A stretch of DNA of 64,000 nucleotides from Platerodrilus igneus. Its lineage: Eukaryota; Arthropoda; Insecta; Coleoptera; Lycidae. A program made the translations under genes and the position numbers. Location: contig JARFIW010000115.1 of assembly GCA_036346225.1 (NCBI GenBank), forward strand, positions 2,455,001 to 2,519,000, written 5' to 3'. The notes beneath the pieces were generated by a model, which saw nothing but the letters and a program-made list of their open reading frames with translations, had not been told where the DNA came from and ran no database searches. Below, in pieces: positions 13,271-25,205 of the stretch (the first letter of the stretch is position 1; each line of letters starts with the position of its first letter).

Positions 13271-13597
13271 TCACACCTGCCACGCGCTAATGTTGTCTGA
13301 ACCAACATACAGTTTTTCTATGCGCCCTACTTTCCAATGTAAAGGTGCGACTTGATTGTCATGAATTAAGACTAACGTTCCAATTTTCGCCTCAGAAGTA
13401 GGGGTAAACCATTTTGCCTTCTGTTGCAAAGAATGCAGATATTCATTACGCCAACGCTTCCAAAATGATTGTTGGATGCGTTGAATAAGTTGCCAACGAT
13501 CTAATTTTGATATTTCCAACTCAAGGAGAACTGAACCGGGTATGACAAAAACAGGCTCTATATTCAAAAATGGGACGGACTTAAAATGAAAAATCAT
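13271..13597 (-). pseudogene. BEL/Pao polyprotein C-terminus (DUF5641-type)
   Basis: 109-codon open stretch ending ISAWQV. It holds RWQLIQRIQQSFWKRWRNEY, then KIGTLVLIHDN and PLHWKVGRIEKLYVG, the conserved core of the domain that follows the integrase in BEL/Pao elements. It is separated from the integrase core by frame changes and a stop-containing stretch (13598-13708). The domain is known as a family marker; its biochemical role is unclear. Confidence 0.85.
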
Positions 13598-13708
13598 TCG
13601 GATCTGAGCTCATGGGGCACAGAGGCCTTGAATTTAAAATGGCTTCAACCTGAATTAAAACCGTGTTTAATTCCTCGTATGATAAGATCTGGTCGCCAAT
13701 CACTCTTT

Positions 13709-14415
13709 TTAAATGTGTCTTGACAGACTTAATTCCAGCCTCCCACAACCCTCCAAAATGAGGAGCTGAGGAGGATTGAACACGAATTCAATTCCTTCAG
13801 CATGCGCTGATTGAGTCATCAGTTGCGAGATTTCGTTCGATGCTCCAACAAAATTGGTACCGCAATCGGAATAGAGTTTTAGGCATTTACCCGGCGGGCT
13901 ATAAAGCGTCGTAACGCGGCTATAAAAGCATCCGCCGACAAACTTGACACAAGCTCTAAATGAAGAGCCTTTGTGCTGAAGCAAACAAATAAACAAATGT
14001 AAGCCTTTAGTGACCTTACACCTCGATTACGGCTCATGAGAATACAGAAAGGACCTCCAAAATCAACTCCCGTGTGTAGGAAGGCCTTTACAGAGGTAAA
14101 CCTTGATGCAGGCAAATCACCCATCGGAAAACAATAAGCAATTGGTTTCACTCTAAAACATCGAATACAAGATTTTAAACACTGACGATGACTCTTTTGC
14201 TGACAAAATCCAATAATTTTGGGTTAGTAAAATTGTGTGGCTTTAAGACCAGGGTGTAAGTATGTTTTATGGCAGTCCAAGATGATTAATTCTGTTAATC
14301 TGTGAGTGCGAGGAAGTACCAATGGAAATTTTGTTTCATATGGTAATTCCGAGTTTCTGAGCCGACCGCCCACCCTCAACAAACCACATGAGTCGATAAA
14401 AGGGTAAGAGGTCAA
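13709..14415 (-). pseudogene. BEL/Pao integrase, frameshifted
   Basis: The integrase catalyses insertion of the element cDNA. Reading toward lower coordinates: PFIDSCGLLRVGGRL and LPRTHRLTELIILDCH precede LHPGLKATQFY; a zinc-binding stretch with paired cysteines (about 14220-14150); then the catalytic core with GVDFGGPFCI (first Asp), KLYSDCGTNFVGA (second Asp) and a FNPP...GG region carrying the Glu, which is out of frame. At least three frames are needed to read it (14415-14224, 14151-13879, 13996-13709), so this copy cannot make intact integrase as written. Confidence 0.85.
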
Positions 14416-14642
14416 GATGTTTACTAATTACCTTACCCGTTTAATATTTTCTATATCCTGACCAAATGATTCTTGCTGAATTCTCTTAATCAATAATTCC
14501 ATAGCGTGTTGCTGAGACACAGACACGTTATCCAAATTCTCACCAACTGCCTGTCTAGCAAATTGTAACTTACGAACAAACTGGTAAACATATGAAACAA
14601 TTCTACATATTTTTGTAGATTTGAAAATCTCTAGTAATGAAT

Positions 14643-15378
14643 CTAAAAATTATCTGTCACAACAACATTTAATACCAATGTACGTTTCTCCACATCTATT
14701 GGAGATGTATCGATTAACTTTGGCATGTGGGTAACCGCCAATTTTCTTCTGGAAGTGACAACCATGGAGGGCCTGTCCACCATAACTGATGATTGACTAA
14801 ATCTGATGCTAACATCCTCTACAGGCGCAGTCTGCGGGTTATCATGTGACCGAACATGGTTCCAAGATGCAGGAGGAACGCGATCCTGAATATGCAAAAT
14901 CCGATTACTTATAAAAGTTTTCCAGTTATAAGATGACGATCGAATCCAACACAGAGCGACTGTAGAATCGGACCAAGCAACTATACGATCTAACGACAGA
15001 CGAGTTTTATATGTATTTTGGACAAATGCCACTACATCAGACAATAACACAGCACCGCACACCGAGTCTTGGCAACGATATGCGCTTTGTGGGCGCAAGT
15101 CTAGATTTTGCACATACTAAGGCAACCTTTATATCACCCTGTATGTCAACAGTACGAAAGTAAATCACAGTAGCATACCCTGCCTCTGAAGCGTCACAGA
15201 ACGCATGCAGCTGTAGATCTTGAACATCATCAGAAATAATCCACCGAGGAATTTTAAGGTCTGATAATTGCGACATTTGTTGCAAATAAATTTTCCACTT
15301 TGAACTTATGGTCAACGGGGGACTTTCATCCCATTCAAATCCTAAAATCCATAACGATTGTATTAAATGCTTTGCCAA
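14643..15378 (-). pseudogene. BEL/Pao RNase H region, frameshifted
   Basis: Contains LQLHAFCDASEAGYATVIYF, the Pao-type start of the RNase H domain with the first acidic residue, then VALVCAKSRLAPTKRISLPR, and in a second frame RIVAWSDSTVALCWIRSSS with the next catalytic Asp. RILHIQDRVPPASWNHV follows. The typical asparagine-proline ...CASRG segment after it is shifted out of frame near 14830. Frame change near 15070. Confidence 0.88.
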
Positions 15379-15667
15379 AAATACTAAAGGCGCTAATAGC
15401 CCTAACGGATCAAAGATCCTTGCTACTGGACAACATATTTCTTTTAGTACATGGTCTGTCTATGATATTTGTATCATAGAAGAATTGATCGCGACGGTTG
15501 CCAACGCAAACCTAATACCTTTTGGGTAACATTGTTAGATTCCTCGAAGGAAACAGCTTGTTGATAACGATAAGATTCTGGTAAATCATCAATGATACTA
15601 GCAATGTTACTATTCCATTTTCTCAATGTAAAACCTCCAGCCTCACAAATCTGATTTAATTCAGAAA

Positions 15668-16393
15668 CTAGACGTTTAGCTTCATCAGGTGAACTGCACC
15701 GGTAATCACATCATCGACATAAACATCCGACAACAAAACCTTGGCAGCGTTTGGATATTTAGGTGCTTCAGTATTCGCAAGCTCTTTAATAACACGCATT
15801 GCCAAGAACGGTGATGAAGTAACTCCGTAGGTAACAGTATTCAATTGATACTCGACTATTGACTCTGATGACGTTGGTCTCCAAAGTATTTTTGATAAGC
15901 CCGATGATTCGAGCAACAAAAATCTGCCTGTACATCTGTTTAATATCGGCAGTTAATACAATGGGATATAAACGAAAATCCAACAACAAAGCAAAATATC
16001 TTTCTGAAGCGGAGGTCCTGGCATCAAATGTTCATTCAATGAACCACCACTGGGACAAACCGCGGATGCGTCAAACACCACTCGAATTTGTGTAGTAGTG
16101 CTTTCCGGTTTCATAACCGCATGGTGCGGAATATAATAGTCCGGAGATGGAATATTGCTACTAATTGAAGCATTTACTGGTGTCATATGCCCACTGTCGG
16201 AATAATCTTGCATAAATTGTTTATACAAAGTGTATAATTCCTGATTCTTTTCAAGCGACGTTCTAATAATAAAACCGATTAAGTGCGACATCCCGAGACC
16301 CAACAAACAAGGGTTCAGGACCACTAAACGGCAACGATACAACGAAACGACCTGTTTTGTCTCTCGAATAATTGCTACGAAAGTGTTTTTCAC
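15668..16393 (-). pseudogene. BEL/Pao reverse transcriptase, frameshifted
   Basis: RNA-dependent DNA polymerase of the element. Visible motifs in order: PDYYIPHHAVMKPES, IRVVFDASAVCPSGGSLNEH (finger motif), VLTADIKQMYRQI (first catalytic Asp, motif A), TYGVTSSPFLAMRVI (motif B) and DVYVDDVITGA (YVDD, motif C, both Asp present). The motifs fall in three frames (16393-15953, 15989-15786, 15919-15668). The catalytic residues themselves are kept. Confidence 0.93.
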
Positions 16394-17229
16394 AAATTTC
16401 CTCTTGTGGGGATAACTTGTGTGTTGGAATGTCTGGAATGTTTTCCAGTTCCCAGAATCTAGTGATCCTAGACTCTAAGGGTTCTACGAATGCACACAAT
16501 GACGTGCCACTTGTCACTGGAGACACACATTTGCCTGTCAGTAACCAACCAAATGAAGTGCGAATTGCAACTGGTTCATCAGGTGAACCCGAACGAGTTT
16601 CATTACCCAAAGTGCGGGCAAAAATATCTGCTCCCAACAACAAGTCTATATTACCTGGTTTATCAAACGAGGGATCGGCTAAGTCTAAACCTTTTAATGT
16701 ATCCAATTTTTCGAGGAGATTGGAGCCGTTGGTAACTTTCCACAAATTTCTGGCAATACAAATGCTTGAACTGAATATTCTGGCATTGTGTGTCCAACGG
16801 GTTTAATTTTACAAACTACCTTTCCGGTAATATGAGATGACGCTAACCCCAACCCTTCTACCTTTAATGCAACCTTTGATTTATTTAATCCAAGCCGTTG
16901 ACGGCATTTTTCCGTTATAAAGATTCCATACTTCCACAATCCAATAATGCTCTTACGATTTGCGCTTGTCCAAATTCATTGCGAATAGAAACTTGAACTG
17001 TTGATAACAATGTAGAAGCACTTGACAATTTCGACGAGAACAATGTACTACAATTTGAAGTAGAGGCAACATTTGAAACATCTGCAGCAGCAGGTTTTGT
17101 TTCAACAACAGCAGCAGAATTTTCAAAATGAAGGAGGGTATTGTGACCCTTTTTGTGACATTTTTTACATACCGATTTTGAAGGGCATGTTGCAATTTTA
17201 TATGTATCTTGAAGACAATTGATACACAA
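16263..17229 (-). pseudogene. BEL/Pao zinc knuckle and aspartic protease, frameshifted
   Basis: Begins with a Cys/His cluster (MCINCLQDTYKIATCP and VCKKCHKKGHNTLLH), the gag nucleocapsid-like knuckle. The protease active site reads ALLDCGSM where the family has D-S/T-G-S, so the second active-site residue is Cys. Downstream come FITEKCRQRLGL, a second frame with VQAFVLPEICGKLP, and a third with GNIDLLLGADIF and FGWLLTGK, all standard for the Pao peptidase region. Frame changes near 16920 and 16720. Confidence 0.85.
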
Positions 17230-18367
17230 ATTTTTATCCTTTGCAGTATTATACCTTTCTTAAGGAACCTTATCCAAAAAAATTTGACAACGATAAATCT
17301 GATGAATACCATTGCAAACCAAACATTTTACCGCGTTTGAAGTTGTAAGTAATGAGGTTTTAACATATGACTTCGGATTAAAAGAAAAACGCTTTTCCTT
17401 AATGTTTGTATTCAATGTGTGTTTTGAACTTGACTTCGATGGTTCGGACGAAATCATACTACTAATTTCCAAAGCTTTACACTGTTTTTCAAGAAATGAT
17501 TTCAATAGCTCGTATGTAGGTATTTCTTCATTATTTTCAACCTCAAATGCCTTTAAGAGGTCAGCATCAACCTTTTTGCTCAACAAATTAAACAATATTA
17601 AATTAAGTAAATCGATTTTTATTTGACGTAAACCTGACAAATTCTCTGTAAAACAATTCAACAAATCCCTAAGTTCTGTATGTGATTTTGCTTTCACCTT
17701 AGGACAATTTTCAAGAGCTGACCAATATATATTGACAATCAAACGACGTGAGTCATAGCGTTGTACTATAACGGAGTATGCAATTTCATAATTGTCATTA
17801 TTTATTGGTAGATGACGAATTAAATTTCTGGAATCTACATCCAACGCTTCAGTAAGAAATAAAAACTTTTCGATTGGTAATAACTGTGTATTTAAATGAA
17901 TGAGATTTTATACAAACTATGAAACGATTCCCAATGCTCTATGCGTCCAGAAAAGCTCCCAATTGCGACCTTTGGAAGTTTTAAATTACTGGTGATACCT
18001 ATACCAGCGGTATCATACGACGATCTACTTGTAGAAAACGGTTTCGCTTCCTGCTTACTTTCAACCAAACTAACAAATTTTGCCCCAATAACTTTAATTG
18101 ATATTAAAGTTTTATCCAATTCAATTCTGATTGCTGTAATTTGACTCAAACTGTCCGAATCATCCTCGTCTAACACACACCTTTGTAGGATGCATCAAAT
18201 TCTTCCTTTATCTCTACAGCTGACGGTACCATCATCGAAGCGATTGCTTGGTTTTCAAGATTATATTCCAACTTTGAAATACTTTCAAACAAATTTTCTA
18301 TTCTATCCAAACACCCTTTTCCATCTACTATAAGACGGTCCATAAGCATCTGAGTCATTTCGAACAA
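17230..18367 (-). pseudogene. BEL/Pao gag, frameshifted
   Basis: The most upstream Met of the element (MFEMTQMLMDRLIV) starts here, about 510 bp inside the 5' LTR. Frames: 18367-18170, 18176-17892 and 17844-17260. The middle carries LPKVAIGSFSGRIEHWESF, the BEL-type LPK...FSG...W..F capsid signature. The last carries RNLIRHLPINNDNYEIAY and LRQIKIDLLNLILFNLLSKK, then VKCLVCNGIHQIYRC, the first knuckle cysteines. Frame changes lie near 18175 and 17900. Confidence 0.87.
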
Positions 18368-18860
18368 AATAGCTATTCCCTAAACACGAGTACCCTTGTC
18401 ACAAAAATAACAAATCTTAAAGATGTAGACCCAAACTAATGATGAACATGTAACTACTCTACCAATTTTCAGAAACTAGCAATTATGTCGCTAATCCTGA
18501 GTGACACTTTAATTTAACGTTAAAATGAGACTTGTGTTGACCACAACCCTTAAGATACCTCGAGGAATAACGGTTCTTTAAGCTCTCACCAAAATAGATT
18601 AGTGCAGCTTCAGGTATACAATGCAAGTTCTTAGAACAGGGTATCGCAATGATGTTTTTCCTATTTGTATACGCTTAATTTAAATTAACTGCCTTTTTTA
18701 ATGCACTTAAATTTTAAGAAGTAACTTTTTAAAATGCAACGGCATGCACAAATATTATGAAATAAGCCTAACTGCAATTACTATTAATGTGTAAAACTGA
18801 CCTGATTACTCTAATTGTTTGATTAGATAATCAATTTTTATATGCAAATATTAATTAATG

Positions 18861-18876
18861 CGGTCGAAAGGAACCA
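18861..18876 (-). promoter_or_regulatory. primer-binding-site candidate of the BEL/Pao element
   Basis: On the minus strand, 3 nt inside the 5' LTR, the sequence reads TGGTTCCTTTCGACCG. The leading TGG (pairing with tRNA CCA) and the position fit a PBS. I did not match the rest to a particular tRNA. Confidence 0.55.
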
Positions 18877-18879
18877 AAA

Positions 18880-19269
18880 TGTAGGGATAAAGGATGAACC
18901 AATGATATGGAATTCACCTACCTTTAATCACTGCGATCTTGATTCAACGCTGGTCGATCAATGTAACGAAACTATTAATTGATTGCGGACTGTAGTAATG
19001 TTAATTAGCACACGAACCGATTGTACGGCACTAATTACTGCAAAACAACCACGACAACATATTGCATACATGTGACGCTTGCTACGACTTTCGAAGCACT
19101 GGTATTTCTGTCTTTTCTCACCATTTAGTCCCTTTTCTTGTAAGTAGGTAGTGGATAGAACCGGATTATAGGAAGGGGTTAAGTACTGTTAGGTTAAAGG
19201 ATAAGCGACATTAATTAATATCTATAAGCTTAAGGTAAAACGTGTAAATAGGGTAAATAAGCCTAAACA
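18880..19269 (-). repeat. BEL/Pao LTR, 5' LTR in element orientation
   Basis: 390 bp, TG...CA, about 98% identical to 12724-13114. Differences seen include GG for GGG at the start, C for G in TTTAATCACTG, and GCACTGGTATTT for GCACTGAAATTT. Confidence 0.95.
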
Positions 19270-19274
19270 AGTGG

Positions 19275-22200
19275 AAATTTAAAAAACAGGGAATTTAAAA
19301 AATTAGACACCAATAATAAAAAAATTGGAAATTTTGAAATCGGAAGATTAGAAGAGTGAAAATTTAAAAAATTTAGAAAGGTGGAAATATTAAAACTTGT
19401 AAAATTTTAAATCAAAAGTTTTCAATAGCGGAAATTTCGAAAACTGGAAATTTTGAAAGACGTTTTGAAGAGTGGGAATTTTCAAAATTAGAAACTGATT
19501 AATAAAAGAATAGAAAATTTTGAAATCGGACGTTTTTAAGACTGGGAATTTTAAAAATTTTGAAAACGAGGATTCTGAAAATTGGAAACGAATCTAAAAA
19601 ATTGGAAATTTTGAAGAGTGAGAATTTTAAAATCTTAGAAAGATGAGAATTATGAAAGTAATAAATTTTTAAATCAAAAGTTTTTCAATGGCAGAAATTT
19701 AGGACACGCGGACTTTTGAAAATTGAAAACGACTATAAAATAAAACAATGGAAATTTTGAAATCGAAAGATTTGAAGAGTGGAAATTTAAAAAACTTAGA
19801 AGATGGAAATATTAAAACTTGTGAATTTCTAAATCAAAGTTTTCAATAGTGGAAATTTCGAAAACAGGAAATTTTGAAAAATGAAAGCTTTTAATAAAAA
19901 ATTGTAAATTTTTAAATACGTTTTGAAGAGTAGGAATTTTAAAAATTTAAAAAGATGGGAATTTTAAGTGATAAATTTTTTAATCAGAAGTTTTCAATAG
20001 TGGAAATTTAGAAAACGGGGAAGTTGGAAAATTGGAAACCGATTAATAAAAAATTGAAAATTTTGAAATCAGACATATTAAAGAGTGGAATTTTAAAAAT
20101 TTAAAACACAGATAATGAAAACTGGAAACGAATTTTAAAAATTGGAAATTTTGAAATAGGAGTTTTGAAGAGTGGGAATTTTAAAATCATAGAAAGATGG
20201 GGATTATGAAAGTAGTAAATTTTTAAATCAAAAGTCTTTGCACTAGCAGAAACTCAGAAAACGAGGAATTTTGAAAATTGGAAACCGATTAATAAAAAAA
20301 TTAGAAATTTTGAAATCAGTCGTTATGGATAATGGGAATTTTAAAAAATTTAATATAAAAATTTTAAGAATTATAAATTCTTAAATCAAAAGTTTTCGGT
20401 TGTAAAAATTTTGAAAACTGGAAAATTGAAAACGCATTTAAAAATTAAATATTTAGAAATCGGAAGTTTTCGAGTGGAAATTTTAAAAATTTAAAAAGGT
20501 GGAAATTTAGAAAATGGGAAATTTTGAAAATTGAAAATGGATTTGAACAAATTGGAAATTTTGAAAAATAGTAATATTGAAAATTTAGAAAGATGGGAAT
20601 TATAGTCGTAAATTTCTAAATAAAATTTTTTCAATAGTGGAAATATAAAAACAAATTTTGAAAATTGAAAACGAATTTAGCAAATCGAAAACTTTGAAAT
20701 CGGAAGTTTTGAAAAGTGGAAATTCTAAGAATTTAGAAAGATGCGAATTTTAGAAGTTGTAAAATTTTAAATCAGAAGTTTTCAATAATGGAAGTTTAAA
20801 AAGTGGAATTTTGAAATTTGGAAACCAATTAATAAAAAAATCGAAATTTTGAAATCATTCGTTCTGAAGAACGGGAATTTTAAAAATTTGGTATAGAAAT
20901 TGTAGGAGTTTTAAATTCTTAAATCAAAAGTTTTCCATTGTGGAAATATTGAAAACTGAGATTTTGAAAATTGAAAACGCACTTCAAAATTAGATATTTT
21001 AAAATCGGAAGTTTTAAAGTGGGAATTTAAAAAATTTTGAAAGAAGGAAGTATAGAAAATGAGAAAATTTGAAAATTGAAAACGGATTTCAAATTGGAAA
21101 TTTTGAAAAGTAGTAATATTGAAAATTTAGAGAGATGAGAATTATAATAGTCTTAAATTTCTAAATTAAAGTTTTTCAATAGTGGAAATTTAGAAAAAGG
21201 GTAATTTAGAAAATTGAAAATAGATTTAACAAATAAAAAACTTTGAAATCGGAGGTTTTGAAGATTGAAAATTCTAAGACTTTAGAAAGATGGGAATTTT
21301 AAAAGTTGCAAATTTCTAAATAAAAAATTTTCCATAGTGGAAATTTAGAAAACGGGAAATTTTAAAAATTGGAAACCGATTAATAAAAAAATTGGAAATT
21401 TTGAAATCAGTCGTTTTGAAGAATGGGAATTTTAAAAATTTAATATGAAAATTTTTTAAGTTGTAAATTCTTAAATCAAAAGTTTTCGATAGTGGAAATT
21501 TTGAAAACCGAGATTTTGAAAATTGAAAACGTATATAAAAGATTAGATATTTTGAAATCGGAAGTTTTCTAAAGGGAATTTAAAAAATTTAGAAAGATGG
21601 AAATATAGAAAATGGGAAACTGAAAATTTAGAAAGAAAGGAATAGTATTGAAAACGGATTTAACAAATCGAAAACTTTGAAATCGGAAGTATTGAAGAGT
21701 GGGAATTCTAAGGATTTACAAAGATGGGAATTTTAAAAATTGTAAATTTTTAAATCAGAAGTTTTCAATAGTGGAAATTTCGAAAACGGGGAATTTTGAA
21801 AATTGGACAACGATTAATAAAAATTGGAAATTTTTAAATCAGACGTTTTGAAGTGTGGGAATTTTAAAAATTTAGAAAAAGGAAATTCTGAAAATTGGAA
21901 ACAATTTTTAAGAATTGAAATTTCGAAATAGGAGTTTTGAAGAGTGGGAATTTTAAAATCTTAGAAAAATGGGAATTAAGGAAGTAGTAAATTTTTAGAT
22001 CAAAAGTTTTGCGATCGCAGAAATTTAGAAAACGAGAAATTTCGAAAATTGAAAGCGAATATAAAAAATGTGAAATTTTGAAATCGGAAGATTTGAAAAG
22101 TGGTAATTAAAAAAAATTAGAAAAATGGGAATATTAAAACTTGTAAATTTTTTAACCAAAGTTCTCAATAGTGGAAATTTCGAAAACATGCAATTTTGAA

Positions 22201-22350
22201 AATTGAAAGCCTTTAATAAAAAATTGGAAATTTTGAAAGACGTTTTGAAGAGAGAGAATTTTAAACATTTAAAAAGATGGGAATTTTAAAAGATGTAAAT
22301 TTTATAATCAGAAGTTTTCAATAGTGGAAATTTAGAAAACGTAATATTTG
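19275..22350. repeat. AT-rich satellite block 3
   Basis: Continuation of the satellite interrupted by the BEL element, with the same words (TTTTCAATAGTGGAAATTT, GAAATCGGAAGTTTTGAAGA) in the main orientation. No genes. Confidence 0.88.
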
Positions 22351-24060
22351 AAAATTGGAAATCTAAAAATTGCAAAACTTTGAAAATTTAAATTTTGAAA
22401 ACTGGAAATGTTGAATATTGGAAATTTTGAAATTTGAAAATTTTGAAAATTGCAAATTTTGAAAATTATCAATTTTAGTAGCAGAAAGTTTTAGAAAGTA
22501 AAAGAGTTAGATCATCTAATCAAAATAGGTCATAAATAAAATTGGAAGTTACAAAACATGGAATTATGAAAATTAAAAATTTTTAGAATTTCAAAATATG
22601 AAAGTTGGAAATTTCAAAAGAAATTTAAAAATGCAATTTTTCGAATTGGAAGCTTTGGGAGTAGGTTTTCAGATTATAATTTTGGGAATCAAAAATTTTA
22701 ATAGCGAACAGTTTTGGAAAATGTAAAGTTTAGGAATTGGAAATGTTAAAAATTTAAATTTTGAAAATCAGGAATTTTATTAAATGGAAAATTTCGAAAA
22801 TAGAAATTTGGAATTTTGAAGGTTTTGAGAATTGAAGAATTTGATAGTTGGGGATTTTAATTGAAGTTTTGGCGATGGGAGGATTTTGAGAATTGGGAGA
22901 TTTAGGAATTGGAATTTTTGAGAATTGGGAATGTTAATATCTATTTCTAAGAATTTAAAACTTGTAAGTTGTAAGTTTTAATGGAAATTTTGAAAGTGCA
23001 AATTTTAAAAGTTGGAAATTTTAAGAGTAGGTTTTGAGAACCGGAAATTTTAAGACATGATCATTTCAATTTTGGGAATTTTGATAACTGGGATTTTAAA
23101 ATTTTAAAACTTGTTTGAAATATTGGCAGAATTGGTACTAAATCGTATTGGAAATTATAAAATATGTAATTTTAAAAATTGAAAATTTTATGAATTCCAG
23201 AATTTAAAATTCTTTAAAATTAGGGAATTAAAAGTTGGAAATTTCGATGAAAGAAAAAGATTTTGAAAAATTTAATTTTTGAGACCCGAAAATTTTAAGA
23301 ACTGCAAGTCAAACGATTAGAAATTTCGAGAATTTTAAACCTTCATAATTTCAATTTTTCAGAATTTAGAATTTAGAATAACAGGAAAATTTCAAATTTT
23401 TTAGAAAAGATGTGAAAATTTAAGCAATAAACATTAAAGGAGATTTTATTTGGCGATTTTGAAAATTGGATATACTTTAAATTGGAAAATTTTAAATTTA
23501 GCGATTTCAGAAAAAGATTTTGAGAAACTTAGAAATTGGAAGTTTTGGTAATTGTAGAGTTCAAGAATTAGGCGCTTAAACGTAATTTTTAAGAAATTTG
23601 AAATTTTAGGAGTTGGTAATTTTGAAAATTGGGTAGACTTTGAATTAGAAAATTTGAAAATTAGCGCTTTTGAGCAGCAGATTTTGAGAAATTATGAAAA
23701 TTGGAAATTTTGATAATTGTAAACTTTAAGAATTGGTCATTTCAGCAATAAATATTTAAGGAATTGGAAGTTTTAGGAGTTTGTAACCTTAAAGCTGGAT
23801 ACTTTAAATTGGCAAATTTGAAAATTAGCTCTTTTGAAAAAAAGAGAAACCTTCAAAATTGGAAGTTTTGTTAATTAAAGAATTGGGCACTCGTGCAATA
23901 AATATTTAAAAATTTGTTAATTTTGGGAGTTTTTAATTTTGAATATAGGATATACCTTAAATTGGCAATGTTGAAAATTAGCGATTTTGAGAATAAAAGA
24001 TTTTCAGAAACTTTGAAAATGGAAACTCTGGTAATTGTAAACTTCAAGAATTGAGCATTT
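22351..24060. repeat. degenerate edge of the satellite
   Basis: The long unit dissolves into irregular runs of AAATTTTGAAAATTGG-like 12-20 bp words (GGAATTTTGAGAATTGGG, TTTTAGGAGTTGG). This looks like an older, unhomogenised array margin facing the 3' end of rdgB. No genes. Confidence 0.75.
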
Positions 24061-24363
24061 ATGCGAATCCCATTAAACCCATCTTCTTCGGCAAACATTC
24101 TCACATAGAAAAAAATCTTTAGTTTAAACGCACATGCAAATTATTCTCATTTGTATTCAAATTGTTCCAGTGGCCGTTGAATTATACTGCAGCATTTCCG
24201 AGACCCCTTCGTATTCCTTTTCCGGCCGTTCTTATTATGGTGAAAATGCCAGTACGAAGCAGATGGCACAACATGCACAAATTTAAATACAATGAAAGAC
24301 AATGCAATTACCTATTAATAAACAAAGAGCTTATCTTTAATTAAGTCGTAGCTTATGGCAGGT

Positions 24364-24689
24364 TTAATGCTGGCATCTACATATGAAATCCCGAAGTTTG
24401 TTTTTCTTCAAACTCCTCATAATGAAGTCGACTGTTGGACCTACAACTTCAGGGAGTACAAGAGATTGAGGTAATTTGGAAGGTAAAGGAATTTGTGGAT
24501 AAATTTCACTCTATTTCACACAAGTGTTCAGGTTGATACGGTAAGATAACATCGTGAAAATGCCCGCTTACACGCACTTGTCACTATCCCCACCAACCAC
24601 AAAGTGTTTTCATTGGGCATTGCAATAATCACACATTCTTCAAGCGGCAAATTACTTTCCTCTCTCCGGCTAGAAATCCCTAGCCTGGC
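24364..24689 (-). other. candidate terminal coding exon(s) of rdgB, unresolved
   Basis: After the last well-supported rdgB exon (25151-25205) a final exon is needed unless that exon reads through. Two phase-0 open stretches on the minus strand fit: 24689-24528 (acceptor TTTGTCGCAG, begins ARLGISSRREES, ends TGA) and 24510-24364 (weak acceptor GAAATAG, begins SEIYPQIPLPSKLPQS, ends TAA). A third option is read-through of exon 25151-25205 to a TAG about 20 bases on. I recognise neither peptide. Confidence 0.3.
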
Positions 24690-25150
24690 CTGCGACAAAC
24701 AACGACTCCAATTTCATGTAAAAATACAAACTTCTGAAACCGTAAAATCTGACATACAAACTACAACTTCTTTTACGTTATCGTAACGTTAAACTATACA
24801 TTACATGAATATCAAAGGAACCTTGTGACGTAACGTTTAATCAAAACATATAACTTCCTTTGCCGTATTTTTCTTCCTCTAATGGAACACCTCTAAATAC
24901 GTATTTCGACCATTCACTGGTCACCATCGGTAGAAAACTAACATTCAAACTACTTAAAGCTTGTTTCAGGGGATATTCGCCTCACCGATTAGACGGAAGT
25001 GAAATTTAACACGACAAAGGGAGTTATACTTTTCGATTACAAATTACATGGATTACAGTATAATTTCATCATCGTCAAGTAACGATAGTGCAATAAGTTA
25101 GCAATTAATTACCATAACTAATAGCACAACTACACGTGACTTATGTAAAC

Positions 25151-25205
25151 CTTGCGCTTGAGAAAGCCACTGCTTCGGGCTGGTGACGACATGCCCGTAT
25201 CATTA
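25151..25205 (-). CDS. rdgB: rdgB exon, C-terminal tail
   Basis: A 55-bp exon giving [19 protein letters not shown] after the RRR of the previous exon. Acceptor TGTGTTTCAG, 84-bp intron, phase 2 correct. Donor GTTTAC is weak, so the reading may instead run on to a TAG about 20 bases downstream and end the protein here. Confidence 0.65.

Larger units (their letters stand above)
12724..19269 (-). mobile_element. BEL/Pao LTR retrotransposon, decayed, inside satellite
   Basis: A 6.5-kb element in minus orientation: LTRs 12724-13114 and 18880-19269, a primer-binding-site candidate next to the right LTR, a purine-rich tract next to the left, and gag, protease, reverse transcriptase, RNase H, integrase and a C-terminal DUF5641-type domain in BEL/Pao order. 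The LTRs differ by about 7 substitutions and one 1-base indel on reading (about 2%), so insertion was fairly recent. Yet the coding region is broken by many frame changes, mostly single-base. It is either a dead copy or the sequence has indel errors. It is the only clear protein-coding transposon in the window. Confidence 0.95.

Noticed and set aside
16372..16806. Plus-strand frames inside the BEL element (also 15308-15529, 17312-17626)
   Set aside because: Antisense shadows of gag-pol; no recognisable domains.
24162..24344. Plus-strand 60-codon frame after a TTCCAG acceptor-like site; also the opposing minus-strand frame
   Set aside because: No supporting splice partner or family match; lies in DNA between the satellite and the rdgB 3' end.
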